A DNA stretch of 8,832 nt, from assembly GCA_023423215.1 (NCBI GenBank), contig JAFAFZ010000186.1, positions 1 to 8,832 of the forward strand, in the 5' to 3' direction. The stretch comes from Actinomycetes bacterium (GTDB taxonomy: Bacteria > Actinomycetota > Acidimicrobiia > Acidimicrobiales > Microtrichaceae). Positions 1 to 8,284 of this stretch are shown in pieces (position 1 is the stretch's first letter; each line of letters opens with the position of its first letter). The position numbers and the translations under genes are program-made. The notes beneath the pieces were generated by a model that was not told the DNA's origin, made no database searches, and was given only the letters and a program-made list of their open reading frames with translations.

Positions 1-38
1 AGCCGCACCGGCGGGGACGGCGCACCGGGTGGGCGCGT

Positions 39-50
39 TATGCTGCGGCG
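39..50 (+). promoter_or_regulatory. Possible -10 element for a leaderless BFN-protein transcript
   Basis: TATGCT at 39-44 fits the TAnnnT form of an actinobacterial -10 box. Six bases separate it from the GTG at 51, so transcription could begin at the start codon itself. No Shine-Dalgarno sequence precedes this GTG, which agrees with a leaderless message. I see no convincing -35 box around 15-21. An upstream promoter shared with an unseen gene is equally possible. Confidence 0.3.
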
Positions 51-551
51 GTGATCGAACTGGAGCTGGTCGCCGTCCGCGTGGAGTTGCCCAGCAACAC
101 GCCGGTCGTCGTCCTGCGTGAGCTGCAGGGCCGGCACCGCCAGCTGTCGATCTTCATCGGGGGCCCCGAGGCCACCGCCATCGCCTTCGCGATGGAAGGG
201 GTCGAGACGCCACGACCGCTGACGCACGACCTGTTCTGCGACGTGCTCGACGAGCTCGACGCGCAGCTCGAGCGGGTCGTCATCACCGAGCTGCGGGACA
301 CGACCTACTACGCGGACCTCGAGCTGACCACCGGAGGCGGCACGCGCCACGTCTCGGCGCGGCCCTCCGACGCCGTCGCGTTGGCCGTGCGGGTCGGATG
401 CCCGATCTTCGCCTCGGAAGAGGTCCTCGACGAGGCCGGCTTCGTCGAGGAGTCCGACGAGGACGCGGACACCGAGGAGTCGCCCGAGGCGGTCGTCGAG
501 GAGTTCCGGCAGTTCATCGACCAGGTCTCCCCGGACGACTTCGCCTCCTGA
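51..551 (+). CDS. Bifunctional nuclease (BFN/DUF151) domain protein
   Basis: This 166-residue protein is a single BFN domain (about residues 1-130) followed by an acidic tail (about 131-166, rich in Glu and Asp). Recognisable family blocks are the N-terminal strand after MIELELVAVRVE, the LSIFIGGPEATAIAFA segment (about 32-47), the PLTHDLFCDVLDEL helix (about 56-69) and RPSDAVALAVRVGCPIFASE (about 103-122). The domain family was named for plant and archaeal nucleases with RNase and DNase activity. In actinobacteria its role is not settled, so catalytic function is only inferred. There is no UVR domain and no signal peptide. The start is GTG because an in-frame stop lies just upstream for the overlapping ATG at 40. 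Length matches the mycobacterial homologue Rv1829 (about 164 aa), which also lies next to MerR-type regulators, as here. Confidence 0.92.
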   Translation: MIELELVAVRVELPSNTPVVVLRELQGRHRQLSIFIGGPEATAIAFAMEGVETPRPLTHDLFCDVLDELDAQLERVVITELRDTTYYADLELTTGGGTRHVSARPSDAVALAVRVGCPIFASEEVLDEAGFVEESDEDADTEESPEAVVEEFRQFIDQVSPDDFAS

Positions 552-577
552 GCGCTCCCGGAGGGGCTCGGCAGGAG

Positions 578-669
578 GCGTCGCGACACGGCGTCGCGAC
601 CGGTCTCCCGAGCGCGTCGCGACCGCGCTCTCGTGGGCGGAACACGCCGCGCCGGGGGAGCGTCGCGAC
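578..669. repeat. Cluster of four GCGTCGCGAC repeats
   Basis: The decamer GCGTCGCGAC occurs at 578-587, 591-600, 614-623 and 660-669. Start-to-start spacings are 13, 23 and 46 bases. Each copy contains the perfect 8-base palindrome GTCGCGAC. The same octamer appears four more times in the window (4082, 4850, 5330, 8522), each inside coding sequence and isolated. The cluster fills the first half of the gap between the BFN gene and the MerR gene. It could be an operator array, a set of alternative hairpins at the 3' end of the BFN message, or a genome-wide abundant word. Function is unknown. Confidence 0.7.
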
Positions 670-710
670 CTGATTCCCAACTGGGGGTGGGCAGACGGCT
701 GGATCCGCCC

Positions 711-735
711 CATACTGGTCACGCCGCGGTAATTT
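711..735 (+). promoter_or_regulatory. Candidate promoter -10 region for the MerR gene
   Basis: Two AT-richer hexamers stand out in this GC-rich gap: CATACT at 711-716 and TAATTT at 730-735. Either could serve as a -10 box, giving a leader of roughly 50 to 70 bases before the ATG at 794. Neither has a good -35 box at 16-18 bases. The call rests on composition and position only. Confidence 0.3.
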
Positions 736-776
736 CGCGGGTGGAACTTGGGGCCGCGCGCACGGCGCGACCCCGC

Positions 777-785
777 GAGGTGGAG
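777..785 (+). promoter_or_regulatory. Ribosome binding site of the MerR gene
   Basis: GAGGTGGAG ends 8 bases before the ATG at 794. This is a good Shine-Dalgarno match and supports that start over other in-frame codons. Confidence 0.7.
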
Positions 786-793
786 TCACGACG

Positions 794-1312
794 ATGGCAG
801 CACTCAACGACACGACGGGCGACGCGACGGAGACGGTCGTGCCGACCGAACAGGGGTTCAGCGGCCGCAAGACGGCCGAGGTCGTCGGCATCTCGTACCG
901 CCAGCTCGACTACTGGGCCCGCACCGGCCTGGTGACGCCGTCCCTGGCCGCGGCCCGTGGCAGCGGCTCCCGCCGCTCGTACTCCTACCGGGACCTCCTC
1001 GAGCTGAAGGTCATCAAGACCCTGCTCGATGCCGGTCTGAAGCTCGAGTCGGTGCGCAAGGTGTTCACCTACATGCGCGAGCACCTGGGCGAGGACGTCA
1101 GCTCGGCCAACCTCGTCATCAGCGGCACCTCGTCGGTGCTGGTGCGCTCGGGCGAGGAGCTCATCGACGTGCTCCAGCAGGGCCAGGGCGTGCTGAACGT
1201 GCTGCCCCTCGCCGGTGTGAAGGAGGAGATCGACGCGCGCATCGTCGAGCTCCGTCCGCCCGCCACCGCCGCCGAGGCGGCGGACGGGTCGGCCCACGCC
1301 GCCGGTCTCTGA
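794..1312 (+). CDS. MerR-family transcriptional regulator (Rv1830/ResR-like)
   Basis: This 172-residue DNA-binding protein has a short polar N-terminus and then a MerR winged helix-turn-helix. Recognition region GRKTAEVVGISYRQLDYWARTGL spans about residues 24-46, the wing GSGSRRSYSYRDLLEL about 56-71, and helices reading KVIKTLLDAGLKLESVRKVF follow. There is no cysteine in the C-terminal part, so it is not a metal- or redox-sensing MerR of the classical kind. The C-terminal half (SGTSSVLVRSGEELIDVLQQGQGVLNVLPL) is the small domain seen in the actinobacterial regulators next to BFN proteins, such as mycobacterial Rv1830 (named ResR). That assignment rests on sequence pattern and gene order. 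The gene follows the BFN gene by 242 bases and precedes gcvT by 10 bases, so it probably shares a transcript with gcvT. Regulatory target and ligand cannot be read from sequence. Confidence 0.92.
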   Translation: MAALNDTTGDATETVVPTEQGFSGRKTAEVVGISYRQLDYWARTGLVTPSLAAARGSGSRRSYSYRDLLELKVIKTLLDAGLKLESVRKVFTYMREHLGEDVSSANLVISGTSSVLVRSGEELIDVLQQGQGVLNVLPLAGVKEEIDARIVELRPPATAAEAADGSAHAAGL

Positions 1313-1322
1313 GCACCGTCAC

Positions 1323-2396
1323 GTGCAGCAGTCGTCACTGGATCAGGTGCACCGCGCCCTGGGGGCCAAGATGGTGCCCTTCGGCGGCTGGGAGATGCCG
1401 CTGTCGTACCCCGCCGGAACGCTCGAGGAGCACCGCGCCTGCCGCGAGGACGCCGTCGTCTTCGACGTCAGCCACCTCGGCACCGTGCGCGTGCAGGGCG
1501 CCGGAGCGCTCGACGCTCTCCAGCGTGCGTTCACCAACGACCTGCACAAGGTCGCGCCCGGCCGAGCGCAGTACACCCACCTGCTGGACCCGACGACGGC
1601 GTCCGTGCAGGACGACATCATCGTGTGGTGGCTCGACGACGAGGTCTTCGACGTCATGCCGAACGCCTCGAACACCGACGGCGTGCGCGACGCGCTGGCC
1701 CAGGCCGCCGACGGCGCCGACCTGACCGTGCAGGACACCACCGCCACCCGCGCGGTGCTGGCGGTGCAGGGGCCGAACGCCCGGGCGAAGCTCGCCGCCG
1801 TCGTCCCCGAGGCCGAGACGGTGGGCCGCTTCCGCGTGCAGCCGTTCACCTTCGAGGGCGCCTCGTGCTGGATCGCCGGCACGGGGTACACCGGCGAGGA
1901 CGGCGTCGAGTGCGCCGTCCCGGTCGAGGTCGCCGTGCCGTTCTGGGCGGCGGTGACCGCGGCCGGCATCACGCCGGCGGGCCTGGGCGCGCGGGACACG
2001 CTGCGGCTCGAGGCCGCTCTGCCGCTGCACGGTCACGAGCTGGGCGAGGGCATCACCACCCTGAACGCCGGCCTGGGGTGGGTCGTCAGCTGGACCAAGG
2101 GCGACTTCCGCGGGCGTGCCGCGCTCGAGGCCCAGCGCCAGGCCGGTGTGACGCCGGTGCTGCGAGGCCTGCGCACCGAAGGACGCCGACCGCCGCGTGA
2201 GGGCCAGGACGTGGTGCGCGACGGCGTGGTCGTCGGTCGACTGAGCTCGGGCAACTTCTCGCCGACGCTCGGCCACGGCATCGCCCTGGCCTTCGTCGAG
2301 CCGGACGTGCAGGTCGGCGACGCCCTGGCGATCGACGTGCGCGGCAGCGAGCTGCCCGCCACGGTCGTCGAGCTGCCGTTCCGGCCCAAGCACTGA
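1323..2396 (+). CDS. gcvT: Aminomethyltransferase, glycine cleavage system T-protein
   Basis: GcvT takes the aminomethyl group carried on the lipoyl arm of H-protein and transfers it to tetrahydrofolate, releasing ammonia and giving 5,10-methylene-THF in the cytosol. The 357-residue length is near the E. coli protein (364). Family signatures are ALGAKMVPFGGWEMPL (residues 12-27), FDVSHLGTVRV (47-57), VQDDII with the acidic pair D97/D98 that should hold the catalytic aspartate, GTGYTGEDGVE, LRLEAALPLHGHEL (R228, E230) and the C-terminal barrel segment GNFSPTLGHGIALAFVE. The start is GTG only a few residues before the conserved N-terminal block. It has no clear Shine-Dalgarno sequence, so translation may depend on ribosomes finishing the MerR gene 10 bases upstream. 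No glycine riboswitch precedes it, unlike gcvP. The VSHLG and VQDDIIVWW segments differ slightly from the usual VSHMG and DDLIVY. Confidence 0.96.
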   Translation: MQQSSLDQVHRALGAKMVPFGGWEMPLSYPAGTLEEHRACREDAVVFDVSHLGTVRVQGAGALDALQRAFTNDLHKVAPGRAQYTHLLDPTTASVQDDIIVWWLDDEVFDVMPNASNTDGVRDALAQAADGADLTVQDTTATRAVLAVQGPNARAKLAAVVPEAETVGRFRVQPFTFEGASCWIAGTGYTGEDGVECAVPVEVAVPFWAAVTAAGITPAGLGARDTLRLEAALPLHGHELGEGITTLNAGLGWVVSWTKGDFRGRAALEAQRQAGVTPVLRGLRTEGRRPPREGQDVVRDGVVVGRLSSGNFSPTLGHGIALAFVEPDVQVGDALAIDVRGSELPATVVELPFRPKH

Positions 2397-2430
2397 CCCG
2401 TCGCGCGGCCGCTCCGTTCGCTCGGCACCG

Positions 2431-2462
2431 CACCGCACCGCTTCTGCACCGCACCGCTTCTG
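2431..2462. repeat. Tandem 2 x 16-bp repeat after gcvT
   Basis: CACCGCACCGCTTCTG is present twice back to back (2431-2446 and 2447-2462), preceded by one more CACCG-like unit at 2425-2430. The second copy runs into the left arm of the hairpin at 2458-2504. No function is evident. Confidence 0.75.
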
Positions 2463-2504
2463 TTCGTCGAGGTACGCCGCTACGGCGTAGCTCGACGAAC
2501 AGAA
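2458..2504. terminator. Long hairpin between convergent gcvT and gcvP, likely bidirectional terminator
   Basis: The left arm TTCTGTTCGTCGAG (2458-2471) pairs with CTCGACGAACAGAA (2491-2504). Inside it TACGCCG (2473-2479) pairs with CGGCGTA (2483-2489). The loop is CTA and there is one G-G mismatch (2472/2490), giving 21 paired positions. It lies in the 136 bases between the gcvT stop (2396) and the gcvP stop (2533), where a terminator for both genes is expected. There is no run of T on either side, so it is not a textbook intrinsic terminator. High-GC actinobacteria often use such U-less hairpins. Confidence 0.7.
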
Positions 2505-2532
2505 CCGGGATGGGGGGCGCCGGGGTGCGGGC

Positions 2533-5436
<2,904 letters not shown>

Positions 5437-5439
<3 letters not shown>

Positions 5440-5449
5440 CGGGGCTCCT
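5437..5449 (-). promoter_or_regulatory. Ribosome binding site and TTG start of gcvP
   Basis: On the minus strand AGGAG (5449-5445) is followed by CCCCG and then TTG (5439-5437). No ATG or GTG lies in frame between the riboswitch and the first conserved GcvP residues, so this TTG is the only sensible start. The GCCCC at 5445-5441, overlapping the last G of the AGGAG, can pair with GGGGC at 5475-5471 at the end of aptamer 2. Confidence 0.72.
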
Positions 5450-5470
5450 GGTCGCGTGAGGTGGGCGGAC

Positions 5471-5550
5471 GCCCCCTCTGTCGCCGTACCTGAGAGCTTC
5501 ACCGTGTCGTGCGGCTTTCCCCGTCGGTGAGCGGCCCGGGGCCGCTGCTT
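5471..5550 (-). promoter_or_regulatory. Glycine riboswitch, second aptamer (gcvP leader)
   Basis: Reading the minus strand, this half has CACCGACGGGGAAAGCC (about 5529-5513), then AAGCTCTCAGG (about 5499-5489) and GACAGAGGGGG (about 5482-5472). These are the conserved core pieces of the glycine aptamer, with CTCTC and AGAG forming one helix. The core normally reads CCGAAGGGGCAA and here reads CCGACGGGGAAA. P1 can form between GCCCC (5542-5538) and GGGGC (5475-5471). The 5' edge is approximate. Confidence 0.88.
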
Positions 5551-5650
5551 TCCAGAGTTGCCTGTCCCGACCGGTACGTGGGCCTGAGAGATTCCGGGGC
5601 GGTTGCTCCTTCGGCGCCCGCCGCGGGTGGCGACGGGACTCTCCCGGTGG
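5551..5650 (-). promoter_or_regulatory. Glycine riboswitch, first aptamer (gcvP leader)
   Basis: On the minus strand the element reads GGGAGAGTCCCG (from 5645), GCGCCGAAGGAGCAACC (about 5615-5599), AATCTCTCAGGCC (about 5593-5581), GGGACAGG and ending AACTCTGGA at 5551. All match the glycine aptamer consensus, and AGAGT pairs with ACTCT to close P1. It is followed directly by a second aptamer, the tandem arrangement typical of genes for glycine use. Bound glycine usually turns glycine cleavage genes on. The element lies between the LLM gene stop (5680) and gcvP. Confidence 0.95.
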
Positions 5651-5676
5651 GGATCCAGCTTCGGTTGTGGGGCCCG

Positions 5677-5682
5677 AGGCTA
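5677..5682 (-). promoter_or_regulatory. Weak candidate -10 box for gcvP
   Basis: On the minus strand TAGCCT (5682-5677), overlapping the LLM gene stop codon, fits TAnnnT and would start a transcript about 25 bases before the first aptamer. I see no -35 box at a normal distance. Read-through from the LLM gene is the alternative, since no terminator hairpin is visible between them. Confidence 0.22.
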
Positions 5683-6858
5683 GTCCGCCGCCACCGGGGT
5701 GGCCGCCTTCTCGTCCGCGTGCTGCTGGATCGCCGCGCCGATCGCCTTCATCGCCGCACCGAGCTGCTCCGGTCGGTTCGACATGACCCAGTCCATCGAG
5801 GCGGTCGTCGACGCCACGTGCGGGTCGAAGTGGGGGAGCACGTGCTGGGCGAACAGCTCGTAGCTGCGCCGGGTCGCCTCGGGGTTCGCCCACTCGTGGG
5901 CCTGCAGCAGCAGCGTGCCGAAGCCGCCGTTCGACTCGTCGATCAGGTGCTGCACGAGCTCGACGGCGTCGTCGGGGGTGCCGATGACCGCGGCGCCCGA
6001 GGTCAGCAGCTGCTCGACGAGCTGCTCGACGGGCACGTCGGGGAAGATCGGCAGCGCGGCGACCTCTCGGAAGTAGCGGGCGTACTCCGCCAGGCCGTAC
6101 TCCACGTCGCGCACGGCCTGCTCGCGCGTCTCGGCCAGGTGCATCATCGTCACGAGCCGCCACTGGCGACGGTCGGCGACGTGTCCGAACTGCTCGCTGC
6201 GCTCCTCCATCACCTGCCACGCGCTGCCGAGCAGGTCGATGCCCGCGCGCTGCGTGGCGCCGATCGACAGGAGCGAGCAGCCGAACCGCCCGGCGGCCCG
6301 GGGACCCGACGGCGAGATCATCGCGGCGACGGCGACCTCGGGATGCGGGTGGGTGTAGGGCCGGAGGTGGAGGCGGGCGTCGCGCAGGGTGAACCACTCC
6401 GACTCGTGGGTGACCGGCTCGTCCGAGCGCAGCAGCCGCAGGATGACCTCGAGCGACTCCTCCATGCGGGCTCGCTGGTCCGCCGGGTCGATGCCGAGCA
6501 TGAAGGCGTCCGAGGGCAGCGCGCCGGGTCCGACGCCGAACTTCACGCGTCCCCGCGTCATGTGGTCGAGCTGCACGATCCGCTGCGCGGTCATCAGGGG
6601 GTGGTGGTAGGGGAGCGACACCACGCCGGTGCCCAGGTCGATGTGCTTCGTGCGCTCGGCTGCGGCGGCGATGAAGATCTCGGGCGAGGCGATGATCTCG
6701 AAGCCGCCCGAGTGGTGCTCGCCGATCCAGGCCTCGTGAAACCCGATGCGGTCGAGGTGCTCGACGAGCTGCAGGTCGCGCTCGAGCGCAAGGGTCGGGT
6801 TCTGCCCGTTCGGGTGGAACGGTGCCATGAAGACGCCGCAGCGCAGGGGCCAGTCCAT
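5680..6858 (-). CDS. LLM-class flavin-dependent oxidoreductase, limonene 1,2-monooxygenase-like
   Basis: The 392-residue protein is a luciferase-like (bacterial luciferase alpha fold) flavin monooxygenase. It would use reduced FMN supplied by a partner reductase and O2 to oxygenate an organic substrate in the cytosol. Motifs seen are GVFMAPFHP (8-16), LALERDLQLVEHLDRIGFHEAWIGEHHSGG (23-52), SPEIFIAAAAERT (58-70), GTGVVSLPYHHPLMTAQRIVQLDH (77-99) and TRGRVKFGVGPGALPSDAFMLG (101-122). This pattern, especially APFHP and GPGALPSDA, resembles the limonene 1,2-monooxygenase subgroup, but the substrate cannot be fixed from sequence and no terpene genes are nearby. ATG at 6858 is preceded by AGGTGAG (6874-6868) with 9 bases spacing. 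A 22-base palindrome overlaps the expected promoter, so a repressor probably controls it. No regulator gene is within the window. Confidence 0.92.
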   Translation of the reverse strand: MDWPLRCGVFMAPFHPNGQNPTLALERDLQLVEHLDRIGFHEAWIGEHHSGGFEIIASPEIFIAAAAERTKHIDLGTGVVSLPYHHPLMTAQRIVQLDHMTRGRVKFGVGPGALPSDAFMLGIDPADQRARMEESLEVILRLLRSDEPVTHESEWFTLRDARLHLRPYTHPHPEVAVAAMISPSGPRAAGRFGCSLLSIGATQRAGIDLLGSAWQVMEERSEQFGHVADRRQWRLVTMMHLAETREQAVRDVEYGLAEYARYFREVAALPIFPDVPVEQLVEQLLTSGAAVIGTPDDAVELVQHLIDESNGGFGTLLLQAHEWANPEATRRSYELFAQHVLPHFDPHVASTTASMDWVMSNRPEQLGAAMKAIGAAIQQHADEKAATPVAAD

Positions 6859-6867
6859 GACGGGAGT

Positions 6868-6874
6868 CTCACCT
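6868..6874 (-). promoter_or_regulatory. Ribosome binding site of the LLM oxidoreductase gene
   Basis: AGGTGAG on the minus strand ends 9 bases before the ATG at 6858. It immediately follows the palindrome at 6875-6896. Confidence 0.55.
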
Positions 6875-6896
6875 CACTTGACCGGTCGGTCAAGTG
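6875..6896. promoter_or_regulatory. 22-base inverted repeat, probable operator of the LLM gene
   Basis: The arms CACTTGACCG (6875-6884) and CGGTCAAGTG (6887-6896) are perfect complements separated by GT. On the minus strand TTGACC (6893-6888) could be the -35 box, with a weak GAGACT -10 at 6870-6865. The site ends 16 bases before the LLM start codon. Size, symmetry and overlap with the promoter are typical of TetR-type repressor operators. The regulator is not in this window, so the family is inference. Confidence 0.65.
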
Positions 6897-6949
6897 GTTC
6901 GGTGGCGCCCGTCACAGCGATCGAGCCCGCCGGACCCGCCCATGCCCGA

Positions 6950-7134
6950 GGTTCTCGGAACGGATCGACCGTTCTGCGAACCGATCGTTCCGAGTTCGGT
7001 GGCGGCGGCGGGTTCCTCGGAACGGATCGACCGTTCGGCGAACGGATCGTTCCGAGTTCGCAGGCGGCGGCGGGTTCCTCGGAACGGATCGACCGTTCGG
7101 CGAACGGATCGTTCCGAGTTCGGTGGCGAGCGGC
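6950..7134. repeat. Three-copy 62-bp tandem repeat of bulged hairpins
   Basis: Units lie at about 6950-7010, 7011-7072 and 7073-7134. Units 2 and 3 differ only at 7061-7062 (CA versus GT) and in the tail. Unit 1 has one deletion and substitutions at 6975 and 6981. Each unit carries CTCGGAAC and GTTCCGAG as outer arms, with nested GAT/ATC and CCGTTC/GAACGG pairing, a GGC loop and unpaired bases on one side only. AACGGATCG (or AACCGATCG once) starts at 6959, 6979, 7021, 7041, 7083 and 7103. Each unit ends in a G-rich linker TTCGGTGGCGGCGGCG. The array fills the gap between the serine hydrolase stop and the LLM promoter. It could act as a terminator, transcript stabiliser or protein-binding array. 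Identity is unknown. Confidence 0.9.
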
Positions 7135-7155
7135 GGCGGACGGCCTGGCGGTCGT

Positions 7156-8284
7156 TCAGCCGGCGACGGCGTCGAGGACGCCGTGCCAGAAGCACTGGAA
7201 CGCCTCGGCCTGGTGCGCCAGCGTCTTCCCGAGCCGCACGACCACCAGGTCGAGCGCGGGCACGCACACGATCAGCTGCTTCTCGTAGCCGTTGGCCCAG
7301 AACGTGCCGTGGCGGTCGCCCCGCACCCACCAGTGGTGCCCGTAGAACCAGCCGTCCTCGGGGTCGACCGAGCGGATCGTGCGCGCCGAGTCCACCCACC
7401 CCTCGGGCAGCAGCCGGGAGCCGTCCCAGACGCCGTCGCGCAGGTACAGCAGCCCGAACCGGGCGAAGTCGCGGGCGGTGGCGTACAGGTAGGACGAGCC
7501 GACGAACGTTGCCGGCCTCGTCGTAGCGCAGCTCGGCGGAGCGCACGCCGATCGGCCGCAGCAGCCGGTCCTGCACCAGCCGCTCGATGGCTTCCCGGCG
7601 GGTCGTCGGATCGTCCGGATCGCCGCCGTCGCGCTGCACGAGCAGCGTCGCGAGGTGCCGCACGACGATGTTCGTCGTGCCGCTCGAGTAGTTGAAGACG
7701 TCGCCGATGGGGTGCTCGAGCGGCTGCGCGGCGGCGTAGCCGGCGACGTCGTGGGCGCCCTCGCCGAAGAGCATCTCGAGGCAGTTGGACACGCCGGCGT
7801 CGACGTAGTCCTCGGTGAAGTGCAGACCGGAGCGCATGGCCAGCAGGTCGTCCAGCGTGATGGCCGCTCGTGGATCGCCCTCGTCGCGCCACTCCGGGGC
7901 CGGGACCGGCTGTGACGGGTCGAGCAGACCGTCACGGACCAGGATGCCGGCGGCGGCCTGGGTGATGCTCTTCGCCATCGACCACGAGAGCAGCGTCGTG
8001 GCAGGGGTGACCGTGGGTGCGTAGCGCTCGGCGATGATGCGCCCGCCCTGCACCGCCACGAACGCGAGCGACTCGCCGAGCTCGTCGGTGGTGCCGGTGC
8101 GGAACGGCTCGTCCAGCAGCGACGCGAGCCTTTCCGGGTCGCCGGTCAGCTGCTCGCCGACCTCCCACTCCTCGGTCGGCCAGGCCACGCCGTCGGGCTG
8201 CGGCGGCAGCGGGAACGAGGTGCTGGGGGTCGGCTCGGGCCAGCCCTGCAGGTCGAAGCGGGGTCCCGTGGGGGAGTCGCTCAT
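7156..8284 (-). pseudogene. Beta-lactamase-family serine hydrolase, interrupted by a frameshift
   Basis: The gene encodes a class C beta-lactamase/6-aminohexanoate-dimer-hydrolase type serine hydrolase. Residues 1-259 read from ATG 8284 and include S102-M-A-K105 (the SxxK nucleophile motif in SWSMAKSIT), LDDLLAMRSGLHFTEDYVD (about 144-162) and Y199-S-S in FNYSSGTTN, the position of YxN. After YDEAGN the homologous reading continues one frame over, as FVGSSYLYATARDFARFGLLYL and on to WANGYEKQLIVCVPALDLVVVRLG, ending at TGA 7158-7156. Removing one base at about 7507 restores a 375-residue protein of normal length. There is no signal peptide, so a cytosolic role with an amide or ester substrate is likely; the substrate is unknown. 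Its ATG overlaps the upstream stop (ATGA), so translation is coupled. As sequenced, the product lacks a correct C-terminal third. It could be a true pseudogene or a sequence error. Confidence 0.87.

Noticed and set aside
5440..5502. GTG at 5502 as the gcvP start
   Set aside because: This codon lies inside glycine aptamer 2 and has no ribosome site, and the added 21 residues show no family similarity. The TTG at 5439 has a well-spaced AGGAG.
6977..6994. LexA/SOS boxes in the 62-bp repeats
   Set aside because: The GAAC and GTTC half-sites are separated by five bases (GGATC or CGATC), whereas the actinobacterial SOS box needs four, and no DNA-repair gene follows.
6950..7134. CRISPR array
   Set aside because: There are only three units, and the spacer-like parts are themselves near-identical, so there are no unique spacers. 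No cas genes are present.
6950..7134. Integron attC sites
   Set aside because: The one-sided bulged hairpins recall attC, but the RYYYAAC and GTTRRRY core pair is not present at the ends, and there are no gene cassettes or integrase.
5509..7695. 728-codon plus-strand open frame through the LLM gene and the 62-bp repeats
   Set aside because: It is antisense to real genes. It stays open because the repeats contain no stop codon in any frame, and it has no plausible domain.
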